Part shown: positions 33,836 to 42,683 of the stretch, one piece after another
Layout: each line of letters opens with the position of its first letter
Position numbering within the stretch: position 1 is the stretch's first letter
From: Paenibacillus xylanexedens
GTDB lineage: Bacteria; Bacillota; Bacilli; Paenibacillales; Paenibacillaceae
Direction of reading: 5' to 3'
DNA: 64,000 nucleotides
Assembly (NCBI RefSeq): GCF_001908275.1
Contig: NZ_CP018620.1
Location: forward strand, 2,852,001 to 2,916,000
The notes under the pieces: model-generated
Databases searched by the model: none
Told to the model about the DNA's origin: nothing
What the model saw: the letters and a program-made list of their open reading frames with translations, nothing else
Position numbers and translations under genes: made by a program

Positions 33836-35773
33836 ATGGCAGTGAACATTAAATTACCGGATGGTTCGGTACGTGAGTACGCGGATGGCAGCAGCATTGA
33901 GGACGTAGCCGCTTCAATTAGCAGCGGATTGCGCAAAAATGCCGTAGCCGGCAAGCTGGATGGTATCGTGGTGGACTTGTCCACAACACTTCATGAGGGA
34001 GCATTGGTGGAGATCGTAACGCTGGATTCACCAGAAGGACTTGAAGTGATGCGTCATAGTACAGCTCACTTGATGGCTCAAGCAGTGAAACGTTTATATG
34101 GTAACAAAGAGGTGCGCCTCGGTATCGGCCCTGTCATTGAAGATGGTTTCTACTATGATATGGACCTCGAACATGCGCTCAATCCTGAAGATCTGCAAAA
34201 GATCGAGAAGGAAATGGAACGTATTGTGAATGAGAACTTGCCAATTGTACGTAAGGAAGTTAGCCGCGAGGACGCGATCAAAACGTTCGAAGAAGTGGGC
34301 GATCCTTACAAACTTGAGTTGATTCGTGATTTGCCAGCGGACAGCGTGATTACGATTTATGAGCAAGGTGAATTCTTCGACTTGTGTCGTGGCCCTCACG
34401 TACCATCAACTAGCAAAATCAAAGTGTTCAAACTGATGAATGTCGCGGGTGCTTACTGGCGTGGAGATAGCAAAAACAAAATGCTTCAACGTATCTATGG
34501 TACGGCTTTTGTGAAAAAAGCACAGCTGGACGAGCATTTGCACTTTCTCGAAGAAGCTAAAAAACGGGATCACCGTAAGTTGGGTAAAGAGCTGGAAATG
34601 TTCACATTCTCCCAACTGGTCGGTCAAGGCTTGCCAATCTGGTTGCCTAACGGTGCGAAGCTGCGCCGTACTCTGGAGCGTTATATTGTGGATCTGGAAG
34701 AAAGCCTGGGATACCAGCATGTATACACACCGGTTCTGGGTAACGTGGAATTGTACAAAACATCTGGACACTGGGAGCACTACCAGGAAGATATGTTCCC
34801 GAAAATGGTTATGGATAACGAGGAACTTGTTCTCCGTCCAATGAACTGTCCTCACCATATGATGGTGTATAAGTCCAGCATGCACAGCTACCGTGATCTG
34901 CCAATCCGGATTGCCGAGCTTGGTATGATGCACCGTTATGAAATGTCGGGCGCATTAACAGGTCTGCATCGTGTACGTGCAATGACACTGAACGACTCAC
35001 ACATTTTTGCACGCCCGGATCAGATCAAAGAAGAGTTCGCTCGTGTTATCGAGTTGATTCAAACAGTGTACAAGGATTTCGGTATCAACGAATACCGTTT
35101 CCGTCTGTCCTATCGTGATCCGCAGGATACCGAGAAATACTTCCAGAACGACGAGATGTGGGAAATGTCCCAACGCATGCTGCGTGAAGTTGTGGAAGAA
35201 CTTGATCTTCCTTTCTATGAAGCTGAAGGTGAGGCGGCATTCTACGGTCCGAAGCTGGATGTGCAGATCAAAACAGCCCTGGGCAAAGAAGAGACATTGT
35301 CTACAGTTCAACTGGACTTCCTGTTGCCTGAGCGCTTTGAACTTGAATATGTGGGAGATGACGGACAGAAACATCGTCCAGTCGTTATTCACCGCGGTGT
35401 AATTAGTACAATGGAACGTTTCACAGCATTCTTGCTGGAGAACTTTGCAGGAGCTTTCCCATTGTGGTTGTCTCCGGTACAGGCAAAAGTGATCCCGGTA
35501 TCCGGAAACTTCGACGATTATGCGCGTGAAGTGGAAGCGAAACTGAAACGTGCGGGAATCTCTGCTGAAGCCGATCTGCGGAACGAGAAGCTTGGATATA
35601 AAATCCGTGAGGCGCAGCTGGAGAAAATGCCTTATATGTTTGTTGTTGGTGAGAATGAGCGTAATGCAGAAGCGGTATCCGTGCGTAAGCGTGGAGAAGG
35701 CGATCTTGGCATGAAACCGGTCGATGAAATAATCGCTCAATTGAAAGAAGAAATTGCAACACGTTTGGTATAA
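33836..35773 (+). CDS. thrS: Threonyl-tRNA synthetase
   Basis: 645 residues, full length. The ATG at the start is 10 bases after AGGAGG; the ATG nine bases earlier is too close. Order of domains: TGS (about 1-62), the editing/SAD domain with [16 protein letters not shown], the class II catalytic core with [17 protein letters not shown] (zinc cysteine and motif 2 environment) and [15 protein letters not shown] (motif 3), then the anticodon-binding domain. It charges tRNA-Thr. Controlled by the T-box leader; closed by a hairpin terminator. Confidence 0.97.
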   Translation: MAVNIKLPDGSVREYADGSSIEDVAASISSGLRKNAVAGKLDGIVVDLSTTLHEGALVEIVTLDSPEGLEVMRHSTAHLMAQAVKRLYGNKEVRLGIGPVIEDGFYYDMDLEHALNPEDLQKIEKEMERIVNENLPIVRKEVSREDAIKTFEEVGDPYKLELIRDLPADSVITIYEQGEFFDLCRGPHVPSTSKIKVFKLMNVAGAYWRGDSKNKMLQRIYGTAFVKKAQLDEHLHFLEEAKKRDHRKLGKELEMFTFSQLVGQGLPIWLPNGAKLRRTLERYIVDLEESLGYQHVYTPVLGNVELYKTSGHWEHYQEDMFPKMVMDNEELVLRPMNCPHHMMVYKSSMHSYRDLPIRIAELGMMHRYEMSGALTGLHRVRAMTLNDSHIFARPDQIKEEFARVIELIQTVYKDFGINEYRFRLSYRDPQDTEKYFQNDEMWEMSQRMLREVVEELDLPFYEAEGEAAFYGPKLDVQIKTALGKEETLSTVQLDFLLPERFELEYVGDDGQKHRPVVIHRGVISTMERFTAFLLENFAGAFPLWLSPVQAKVIPVSGNFDDYAREVEAKLKRAGISAEADLRNEKLGYKIREAQLEKMPYMFVVGENERNAEAVSVRKRGEGDLGMKPVDEIIAQLKEEIATRLV

Positions 35774-35829
35774 ATGAACAAATGATTTATCAGATAACCA
35801 GTGTATAATTTGCGCTGATCACTCTGAAT

Positions 35830-35875
35830 AACGCCTGGATAACATGGGATTGACCTATGTTATTCAGGCGTTTTT
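35830..35875 (+). terminator. Terminator after thrS
   Basis: AACGCCTG.ATAACAT pairs with ATGTTAT.CAGGCGTT, followed by TTT. Confidence 0.85.
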
Positions 35876-35948
35876 CGTAGTGTTTGCAGTAAAAAGTATA
35901 GATTAATTGCTTTTTGGAAAACCTTTGCAGTGAGGGGGAGGTTATACA

Positions 35949-36740
35949 ATGAAAAAGCAATTCTCAATTCAAAAGGAACATATACGGGGTTTATTGGTTG
36001 GCTGTGTGATGTTCGCCGGGATGATGATTAACCTGAATCATGCGGATGCCTATACATTTGAAGAGGAAAGTGCAGTACTGCATGTGGAGAGTCACAACAG
36101 TAGAAGTGAAGGTCTGATTATTGAGACTTCGAGCAAGCCTGATCAAGAATTTCCGGAACAGGTTAGCCATCAATACAGCGATGAAGCCCAGCTGACGACC
36201 ATGGTGTATATGGCTTTATTGTGGTCACCACAACCAATGGTCATTCCAAGACCTGAGCTTCCTGAGAAACAAGTGGCAGATCCGTCTATGCCTGTGCTTG
36301 CTCCGCGTTCAGAACAAATCCTGGGTACACAAAAGGTTACAGCAACGGGATATACGGCAGGTGTGGAGTCTACAGGAAAAGGACCAAAACATCCTCAATA
36401 CGGAATTACGTATTCTGGTGTCAAAGTACGTCGTGATAAAGAAACAGTTTCCACGATTGCAGCTGATCCAAAATTATTCCCGATGGGTTCCATTCTGTAC
36501 ATTCCTGGCTATGGTTACGGAATTGTTGCAGATACGGGTTCAGCGATCAAAGGCAATAAAATCGATCTATATTTCCCGACTACCAAGCAAGTGTACAAAG
36601 AGTGGGGCAAAAAGGATGTGGAGGTACAGGTGATCAGGCAAGGCGCTGGGAAATGCACAGAAAAGATGCTCAGCGAGTTGGCCGATGCAATCGATGTGTA
36701 CAAATCCGTACCGGATTCGTGGTTGGACAAGGCCATTTAA
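35949..36740 (+). CDS. 3D-domain cell-wall hydrolase-like protein
   Basis: 263 residues. A hydrophobic N-terminal stretch ([17 protein letters not shown]) acts as a signal or anchor. The C-terminal 110 residues form a 3D domain: [45 protein letters not shown], with the three aspartates that name it. 3D domains resemble MltA-type lytic transglycosylases; Bacillus YuiC is the closest type. Probably remodels peptidoglycan outside the membrane, perhaps during germination or outgrowth. GTGAGGGGGAGG lies upstream. Confidence 0.85.
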   Translation: MKKQFSIQKEHIRGLLVGCVMFAGMMINLNHADAYTFEEESAVLHVESHNSRSEGLIIETSSKPDQEFPEQVSHQYSDEAQLTTMVYMALLWSPQPMVIPRPELPEKQVADPSMPVLAPRSEQILGTQKVTATGYTAGVESTGKGPKHPQYGITYSGVKVRRDKETVSTIAADPKLFPMGSILYIPGYGYGIVADTGSAIKGNKIDLYFPTTKQVYKEWGKKDVEVQVIRQGAGKCTEKMLSELADAIDVYKSVPDSWLDKAI

Positions 36741-36756
36741 TTTCACATGGTCACAT

Positions 36757-36786
36757 GAATAACTGAAGTGCTCTCTCCACATAATA
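36757..36786 (+). promoter_or_regulatory. Sigma-G (forespore) promoter for the gamma-SASP gene
   Basis: GAATA, then exactly 18 bases, then CATAATA: a complete match to the forespore sigma-G consensus (gHATR-18-CATWHTA). It is 66 bases before the spore-protein start codon. Confidence 0.8.
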
Positions 36787-36851
36787 CTGACTGGGGACGA
36801 ACCCCGCGGTGCAGCAATGCATCGTAAATATGAAGAGAGAGGTGATTCGTT

Positions 36852-37067
36852 GTGGCTAAAAAATCACAAGGGTACCAAACGCCAAACGAGAAGTACAATG
36901 CAGAGTTTGGAGAAGAGAATGCAGCAGCAAAAGTGAAGCAATCCGCTCAAAACAAAGTACAAGATAATTTCCAAACACCTGATGAAAAATACAATGCCGA
37001 GTTCGGTGTAGAAAACACAGGCCAAACTGGCCAAGGTCAAGGCAAAGCATCAAAATACAAAAAATAA
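36852..37067 (+). CDS. Gamma-type small acid-soluble spore protein
   Basis: 71 residues with a GTG start after AGAGAGGTG. Two copies of the unit QTPNEKYNAEFGEEN / QTPDEKYNAEFGVEN, rich in Gln, Asn, Ala and Lys and lacking hydrophobic clusters, are diagnostic of gamma-SASP (SspE family). These proteins serve as an amino-acid store that is degraded at germination. Forespore expression is supported by the sigma-G promoter. The two repeats are shorter than in Bacillus SspE, but typical for Paenibacillus-size proteins. Confidence 0.9.
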   Translation: MAKKSQGYQTPNEKYNAEFGEENAAAKVKQSAQNKVQDNFQTPDEKYNAEFGVENTGQTGQGQGKASKYKK

Positions 37068-37097
37068 TTGAAGATTCATTAATCTAATGATGATTCA

Positions 37098-37130
37098 GCA
37101 CCCTGGAGCAGCAGCTCCGGGGTGTTTTAG
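37098..37130 (+). terminator. Terminator after the gamma-SASP gene
   Basis: GCACCC.GGAGC / GCTCC.GGGTGT with an AGCA loop, then TTTT. Confidence 0.75.
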
Positions 37131-37161
37131 ATATGCAAATTTTTTTACATTAATATCCTCC

Positions 37162-37185
37162 CATCTCAGTCTCGAGACCGAGATG
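37162..37185. promoter_or_regulatory. 24-bp palindrome, candidate LiaR operator
   Basis: Left arm CATCTCAGTCTC and right arm GAGACCGAGATG are complementary at all but one position pair. It stands 81 bases before the liaF ATG and upstream of the probable promoter (TTGTCT at 37212 with TACATA at 37236). Confidence 0.6.
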
Positions 37186-37265
37186 AATTCCACCTGCCGC
37201 CGCTGTTCTCATTGTCTTGTCTGAGTTACACTGGATACATAATACAGACAAAGGAGACATGAGCG

Positions 37266-38294
37266 ATGAAACGATCGACGCGTGACCGCTGGTGGGTTGG
37301 CATACCTCTTATTGCTATTGGTGCGATGATCTTGTTCAGACAATTGGGATATGACATTGATGTAGGATATATTTTCAGAACATATTGGCCGTTATTTCTA
37401 ATCTGGTGGGGGGTCAAAGGAATATCCGAGATTCGTCGCAACGGGGGTTACGCCTTTATTGGACCCGTAATTGTACTGGCGATCGGCGGTTACTTTCTTG
37501 CCCGTAACCTGGGATGGATTGATTACTCCATGGGGGAGTTCATTCGTTATCTGATCCCGGTTATGCTGATTGGCGGAGGATTGTTTGTACTGATTGGGCC
37601 ACGACGTCGTGATCGGAAACATCATGACAAGATGCAGCCACCTCCAGCACCTGAGCAACCTTATAAACCGTTAGATCCGGAGGATCTGGAGATGCCGTCA
37701 TCGTTTGACGAACAGTTCGAGAAAACATTTGGCAAACCAAAACAGGAACAGAAGAATGATGCACATGGCCCTCATTTCACAGGATCAACGGATTCATCAT
37801 CACAAGGGCATCAATATAAGAAGAAACATCAATCGTATAACTCTAACGATACCGGATATGGAGAACATTATGATGATGGCTACGGAAATGGTTATGGGGA
37901 TTATGGCAGTGGCAATACCATTAATAAATCGGCGTTCATCGGGGATCTGTACATGGGGCAGGAAGTGTTCTCGTTGAAACCAATGAACATCTCGGCTTTT
38001 ATCGGAGATACCGTAATTGATTTGACCAAAGCACAGATTCCTTATGGGGAGACGAAGATTGTCATTTCTTCATTTATTGGGGATGTGAAAGTATTTGTTC
38101 CGGAAGATATGGATCTGGGTGTGACGGTGACGACAAATTCCTTCATTGGAGATATGTCACTGTTGAATCAGAAACGCGGCGGATTCCTGAGTAGTGCCCA
38201 GGCTGAAACTGCCCATTACCATGAAGCTAGCAAAAAGGTACGGATTATTGTAAGTGTGTTTATCGGAGACGTCAAAGTGAATAAGGTGGGTTAA
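37266..38294 (+). CDS. liaF: LiaF-type cell-envelope stress membrane regulator
   Basis: 342 residues. The N-terminal 120 residues contain about four membrane helices (WVGIPLIAIGAMILF, YWPLFLIWWGVKGI, YAFIGPVIVLAIGGYFL, YLIPVMLIGGGLFVLIG). A Gln/Gly/Tyr-rich linker (about 125-215) follows, and then a C-terminal LiaF domain made of repeated FIGD strands (SAFIGDLYMG, SAFIGDTVID, SSFIGDVKVF, NSFIGDMSLL, SVFIGDVKV). In Bacillus LiaF inhibits LiaR signalling until cell-wall antibiotics are sensed. First gene of liaFSR, 3 bases before liaS. Confidence 0.9.
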   Translation: MKRSTRDRWWVGIPLIAIGAMILFRQLGYDIDVGYIFRTYWPLFLIWWGVKGISEIRRNGGYAFIGPVIVLAIGGYFLARNLGWIDYSMGEFIRYLIPVMLIGGGLFVLIGPRRRDRKHHDKMQPPPAPEQPYKPLDPEDLEMPSSFDEQFEKTFGKPKQEQKNDAHGPHFTGSTDSSSQGHQYKKKHQSYNSNDTGYGEHYDDGYGNGYGDYGSGNTINKSAFIGDLYMGQEVFSLKPMNISAFIGDTVIDLTKAQIPYGETKIVISSFIGDVKVFVPEDMDLGVTVTTNSFIGDMSLLNQKRGGFLSSAQAETAHYHEASKKVRIIVSVFIGDVKVNKVG

Positions 38295-38297
38295 CGC

Positions 38298-39323
38298 ATG
38301 ATTCGAACAATTCTCAAGGCCAATAAATGGGAACTGATGATGTATTTTGCGCTAACTGGTCTGATTACACTGGGCGGATTCTATCTATTGTATGGAGAGG
38401 TGTTGATGGGGGCTGGTCGTCAGAGGGCATGGACCTATGTTGCCGTTGTTGTGCTGGCCACCGTTATCACCGGATATATCGCTGCATTACGGCTCCAACG
38501 CAAGATCGACCTGCTTGATCTCAACATGTTGAAAGTGTCCAAGGGTAATCTGGCGGTGCGCATGCCTGAAGCGGATGACGCTTCGTTTGGTCGTGTCTAT
38601 CAGGAGTTCAATGTCATGATGGATTCGATTGAGAAAAAGATGAGACTGCTTCAGCGCCTCGGTGAGCAGGAAGTCATTGAGAAGGAGCAAGCCTCGGAGC
38701 GGGCTGTGCTTGAAGAGCGCAAACGAATGGCAAGGGACCTCCATGACACGGTTAGCCAGCAGCTGTTTGCCATGCATATGTCGGCTTCGTCCTTACCGCG
38801 ACTGCTGGAGATGAATCCGGAACATGGTGGCAAAGTACTGGACCAGTTAATCCAGATGTCACATATTGCACAGCGTCAGATGCGAGGACTGATTGCCCAA
38901 CTTCGACCGGTGGAGCTGGAAGGGCGTGACCTCACCGCAGCACTGGATAGTTGGTTTCCTGATTATTGCAGGCAGAATGGTCTTAAAGGTGTGAAAGAGC
39001 TGGAACTGGATGGCGGAATCTCGGATGCCATTGAGCACCAGCTGTTTCTTGTTATTCAGGAGGCAGTTGCCAATGTTGTGAAGCATGCAGAGGCTGGAGT
39101 GGTTAGTCTGTCCATACGGGAGAGTGAACATCAGATCAGCATGAGCATCAGCGATGATGGTCAGGGATTTTTACAGCAAGCGGAGCGTCCGGGTTCATAC
39201 GGGTTATCTACCATGCGTGAACGGGCAGAGAAGCTTGGGGGGCAAGTTCAGATTATATCGAAACCGGGAGCGGGAACGACGGTACGGGTATTGATCCCGA
39301 AATTCCCGAACGTTCCTGAGTGA
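38298..39323 (+). CDS. liaS: LiaS-type sensor histidine kinase
   Basis: 341 residues: two membrane helices near residues 13-32 and 40-60 with very little extracytoplasmic loop, a HAMP-like region, then a HisKA_3 dimerisation domain with the phospho-acceptor His149 in MARDLHDTVSQQLFA. The ATPase domain carries VIQEAVANVVKHA (N box), ISDDGQGF and GSYGLSTMRERA. Intramembrane-sensing kinases of this group need a LiaF partner. Co-transcribed with liaF and liaR. Confidence 0.92.
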   Translation: MIRTILKANKWELMMYFALTGLITLGGFYLLYGEVLMGAGRQRAWTYVAVVVLATVITGYIAALRLQRKIDLLDLNMLKVSKGNLAVRMPEADDASFGRVYQEFNVMMDSIEKKMRLLQRLGEQEVIEKEQASERAVLEERKRMARDLHDTVSQQLFAMHMSASSLPRLLEMNPEHGGKVLDQLIQMSHIAQRQMRGLIAQLRPVELEGRDLTAALDSWFPDYCRQNGLKGVKELELDGGISDAIEHQLFLVIQEAVANVVKHAEAGVVSLSIRESEHQISMSISDDGQGFLQQAERPGSYGLSTMRERAEKLGGQVQIISKPGAGTTVRVLIPKFPNVPE

Positions 39324-39341
39324 ACCAGAGGGGGAGACGCA

Positions 39342-40004
39342 ATGAGTGGTAAAGTAAACGTGATGATTGTGGATGACCATGATATGGTGCGCATGGGCTT
39401 GAAAACATATCTGATGCTGGAACCTACTTTTCATGTGATGGGAGAAGCGGGCCATGGGCAGGATGCGCTTGATCAGTTACGTAAGTTAAATGATAGTGAA
39501 ATGCCGGACCTGATTCTGATGGATCTGATGATGCCTGTAATGAATGGCGCTGAAGCAACAAAAGCCATCATGACTGAATTTCCAGGGATGAAAATTGTGA
39601 TGCTCACCAGTTTCCTGGAGGATGATCTGGTTGTGCAAGCGATTGAAGCGGGTGCGGTAAGTTATGTACTGAAGACAGTCTCTGCTGAAGAACTGATCTA
39701 TGCTCTGCAAGGGGCATATAGAGGCATGCCTGTTATGACAGGTGATGTTTCGCAGGCGTTAACCCGGGGAATCAGACAACGTACAGCGAGAGAGAGTGAA
39801 TCGGGACTGACTGAACGGGAGAAGGAAGTGCTGCTGCTTATTGCAGAGGGAAAGACCAACAAAGATATCGGAGAAGAATTACATATCAGTATCAAAACCG
39901 TCAAAACACATGTAAGTAACCTGCTGATGAAATGTGAGATGGACGATCGTACACAGTTGGCCATCTATGCGCATCGTCAGGGATGGGTGAAAACGAAAGG
40001 GTAA
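39342..40004 (+). CDS. liaR: LiaR-type response regulator (NarL family)
   Basis: 220 residues with a receiver domain (MIVDDHDMVRMGLK, phospho-acceptor Asp61 in LILMDLMMP, Lys in YVLKTVSAEEL) and a LuxR/NarL helix-turn-helix (LTEREKEVLLLIAEGKTNKD, HISIKTVKTHVSNLLMK). It starts 18 bases after liaS with GGGGGAG upstream. It is expected to bind the palindrome upstream of liaF, giving autoregulation as in other LiaFSR systems. Confidence 0.92.
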   Translation: MSGKVNVMIVDDHDMVRMGLKTYLMLEPTFHVMGEAGHGQDALDQLRKLNDSEMPDLILMDLMMPVMNGAEATKAIMTEFPGMKIVMLTSFLEDDLVVQAIEAGAVSYVLKTVSAEELIYALQGAYRGMPVMTGDVSQALTRGIRQRTARESESGLTEREKEVLLLIAEGKTNKDIGEELHISIKTVKTHVSNLLMKCEMDDRTQLAIYAHRQGWVKTKG

Positions 40005-40067
40005 AATGCTGTCGTGACGGGGAAAAGAGTCTATTCTTATGTGCTTTTATCTCCTTTTTAATTGTTT

Positions 40068-40092
40068 TTAAGGTACGGTTAAGGTTTAAAGT
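40068..40092 (+). promoter_or_regulatory. Direct repeats, candidate OmpR-type regulator site
   Basis: TTAAGGT occurs twice, 11 bases apart start to start, with a related TTAAAGT immediately after. One helical turn between direct half-sites is typical of OmpR/PhoB-type regulators. It is 61 bases before the htrA start codon. Confidence 0.45.
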
Positions 40093-40115
40093 ACAAAATA
40101 AGGACAGTTAAAGAA

Positions 40116-40135
40116 TATCTCTTGGGAATAAGAGA
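40116..40135 (+). other. Leader hairpin before the htrA ribosome site
   Basis: ATCTCTT and AAGAGAT form a perfect 7-bp stem with a 6-base loop, ending a few bases before GGGAGG. Confidence 0.4.
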
Positions 40136-40152
40136 TTGGGAGGTAGAGAGGC

Positions 40153-41817
40153 ATGGACGAACGCAACTATAGATCGAACCGTCAAGACGAGGAAAACGAA
40201 ACCAAACAAACGGAGAATCGCAATTCTTCCGGAACGGACGAATCCTCCTATTATTATTCTTATGGACCTTTTCAGTCCGTGAATCAGGAAGATACAGCAA
40301 ATCACATGGGAAGCAATAATCAACGTGAAGAAGGAAATGTAGAGATTACAAAACCTGATCCGGTGAGACCCGTACCTACTTACTATAATAGTGAACCATC
40401 CGAACAAGCGAAAAGATCATCAGCAGGCGGCGGAAACGGCTCAGGTAACGGTGGAGATCAAGGGAATGGCGGCAAAGGCAACTGGAACTATAATAACCGC
40501 AAGCCACGTTCTTCCGTAAGATCACTTCTATTTTCCTTTATTGCCGGGATGCTGGTCATCACCGTTCTCATGTACACAGCTGATAGAACAAACATGTTCA
40601 CACCGGAGACGGCACTTACGAACACAGACAATCAAAGTTCAGGACAGGAAGCGTCTACAAACACAGGCGGAGGCAACAATGTCACAGCGTCGTTACTGCC
40701 AACAGGCAAAGAAGATGTGTCTTCCGTAGTAACAAGTACAAGTCCGGCTGTTGTCAAAATCGAAACACTCGCGAAGCAGTCCTCACGTACAGGATTGGGT
40801 CAGGGTGGATCAAATACAAGTGATCCGCTGTACCAATACTTCTTTGGAAATGGGGGCGGAACGGAAGGCAATCAAGGCCAAAGCCAGCAACCACAAAGCG
40901 GTAATCAGCTTGTGCCTATGGGCATTGGTTCCGGGTTCATTTTTGACAAAGAAGGATATATCCTGACGAACCAACACGTTGTTCAGGGTGCAGATGTAAT
41001 CCAGGTAACCCTGGAGAACAACAGCAAGCCTTATGAGGCTAAATTGCTGGGAAGCAGCTTTGATCTGGATTTGGCTGTATTGAAAATTGAGAAAAATAGT
41101 GGTGACGATGCGTTCCCTGTAGCTCCACTGGGTGATTCCAACAGTACTCAAGTCGGTGAATGGCTTGTAGCTATTGGTAACCCTGAAGGATTCGAACACA
41201 CGGTTACAGCAGGTGTACTGAGTGCCAAAGAACGTACGATCAGCATTCCAGATGAAGAAACAGGAAAAACACGTGAGTACAGCCATTTGCTGCAAACAGA
41301 TGCTTCGATTAATCCGGGTAACTCCGGTGGTCCGTTGCTTAACCTGAATGGGGAAGTTATCGGAATGAACGTTGCAGTAAGCGCAGATGCACAGGGAATT
41401 GGTTTTGCAATCCCGTCGAGCGTCATCTCTGAAGCCGTTAAATATCTTAAAGAGAACAAAGAAGTTCCCAAAGAGCCAGTACCCTTTATCGGTGCGTCTC
41501 TGATGGCTCTCACGCCTGAAGTTGCTAAACAAATGGGAACAGACGTTACCGAAGGTTCAGTTGTAGCCAGCACGATCTTCCAATCACCGGCTTACCAAGC
41601 AGATCTTCGTGCATATGACATCATCACAGGTGCCAATGGTACGCCGTACGCGACAAGTCAAGATCTGATTGATTTTATCAAGAAACAGAAAATCGGTAGT
41701 GAAGTTACACTGAACGTGGTGCGTGATGGTAAGAAGATGGATCTGAAAATCAAAATCGGCAACAAAAATGATTTTGATACTTCACAAACAACAGATACAC
41801 AACAGCAGCAACCATAA
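40153..41817 (+). CDS. Membrane-anchored HtrA-type serine protease
   Basis: 554 residues. A long hydrophilic N-terminal cytoplasmic part (about 120 residues, Asn/Gly/Gln-rich) precedes one membrane helix (SLLFSFIAGMLVITVLMY). The trypsin-like domain has catalytic His275 (TNQHVV), Asp306 (DLDLAVLKI) and Ser391 (NPGNSGGPLL). A single PDZ domain covers about 445-540. Degrades or refolds misfolded exported proteins. The next two genes encode an OmpR-type two-component system, an arrangement like htrA with CssRS in Bacillus. Closed by a strong terminator. Confidence 0.93.
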   Translation: MDERNYRSNRQDEENETKQTENRNSSGTDESSYYYSYGPFQSVNQEDTANHMGSNNQREEGNVEITKPDPVRPVPTYYNSEPSEQAKRSSAGGGNGSGNGGDQGNGGKGNWNYNNRKPRSSVRSLLFSFIAGMLVITVLMYTADRTNMFTPETALTNTDNQSSGQEASTNTGGGNNVTASLLPTGKEDVSSVVTSTSPAVVKIETLAKQSSRTGLGQGGSNTSDPLYQYFFGNGGGTEGNQGQSQQPQSGNQLVPMGIGSGFIFDKEGYILTNQHVVQGADVIQVTLENNSKPYEAKLLGSSFDLDLAVLKIEKNSGDDAFPVAPLGDSNSTQVGEWLVAIGNPEGFEHTVTAGVLSAKERTISIPDEETGKTREYSHLLQTDASINPGNSGGPLLNLNGEVIGMNVAVSADAQGIGFAIPSSVISEAVKYLKENKEVPKEPVPFIGASLMALTPEVAKQMGTDVTEGSVVASTIFQSPAYQADLRAYDIITGANGTPYATSQDLIDFIKKQKIGSEVTLNVVRDGKKMDLKIKIGNKNDFDTSQTTDTQQQQP

Positions 41818-41839
41818 ATATCAGGTAAGGATTGACAGA

Positions 41840-41871
41840 ACGGAAGGGTTTGAAGGCCCTTCCGTTTTTTT
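41840..41871 (+). terminator. Terminator after htrA
   Basis: ACGGAAGGG / CCCTTCCGT with an 8-base loop, followed by six T. Confidence 0.85.
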
Positions 41872-41992
41872 GCCCTGATGAAGCAGAGTTACAATGGACC
41901 AGGACGGATTGGAGACGCCTACTTGAAGATGCAGATTGTGCTTCTGCCTGTTACAATGGGATAAAACGTTAGGATAAAGGAGAAAGACCACC

Positions 41993-42682
41993 ATGCGCTC
42001 AACTATTTTGATTGTGGATGATGACGAAAAAATTGTATCCATGCTCCGCCGGGGGCTGGCTTTTGAAGGATATGAGGTACAGACGGCTTCCAATGGAGCC
42101 GAAGGCCTCAGCAAACTGATGGACAAGGAGCCGGACATCGTTGTGCTGGATGTGATGATGCCGCAGATTGACGGATTTGAGGTATGTCGCAGATTGAGAG
42201 AAGCAGGCAGTAAAGTGCCTGTGCTGATGCTGACGGCCAAGGATGAAGTACAGAGCCGGGTGACCGGACTGGACACAGGAGCCGATGACTACCTTGTAAA
42301 ACCTTTTGCGCTGGAAGAATTGTTGGCACGTGTCCGTGCATTGCTGCGCCGCAAGTCAGATAGTGCGGGTACGCCGGACAACCGCTTAATGTATGAAGAT
42401 ATCATTTTGGACAATGACTCACGTGAAGTATTGCGAGATGGGCAGCGGCTGGAGCTGACTGCCAAAGAATTCGAACTGTTGAATCTGTTCATGCAAAATC
42501 CAAGACGGGTACTGTCCCGTGATCTGATTATGGATAAAATCTGGGGTTATGATTACAGCGGTGAGTCTAACGTGCTTGAAGTGTACATTGCCATGCTCAG
42601 ACAGAAGACCGAAGAATACGGTGGCAAGCGTCTAATCCAGACCATCCGGGGAGCCGGCTATATTCTGAGAGGTGACTCTTGA
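41993..42682 (+). CDS. OmpR-family response regulator
   Basis: 229 residues: receiver with acidic pair in ILIVDDDEKIV, Asp53 in IVVLDVMMPQIDGFEV, Lys in DYLVKPFALEELLARV; then an OmpR winged helix (LTAKEFELLNLFMQNPRRVL ... ESNVLEVYIAMLRQKTE). The stop precedes the kinase ATG by one base, so translation is coupled. Its neighbour upstream is an HtrA protease. A direct-repeat site before that gene is a plausible target. Confidence 0.92.
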   Translation: MRSTILIVDDDEKIVSMLRRGLAFEGYEVQTASNGAEGLSKLMDKEPDIVVLDVMMPQIDGFEVCRRLREAGSKVPVLMLTAKDEVQSRVTGLDTGADDYLVKPFALEELLARVRALLRRKSDSAGTPDNRLMYEDIILDNDSREVLRDGQRLELTAKEFELLNLFMQNPRRVLSRDLIMDKIWGYDYSGESNVLEVYIAMLRQKTEEYGGKRLIQTIRGAGYILRGDS

Positions 42683-42683
42683 T

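Noticed and set aside
34997..35740. 247-residue minus-strand frame
   Set aside because: Antisense to thrS, no start signals and no family resemblance.
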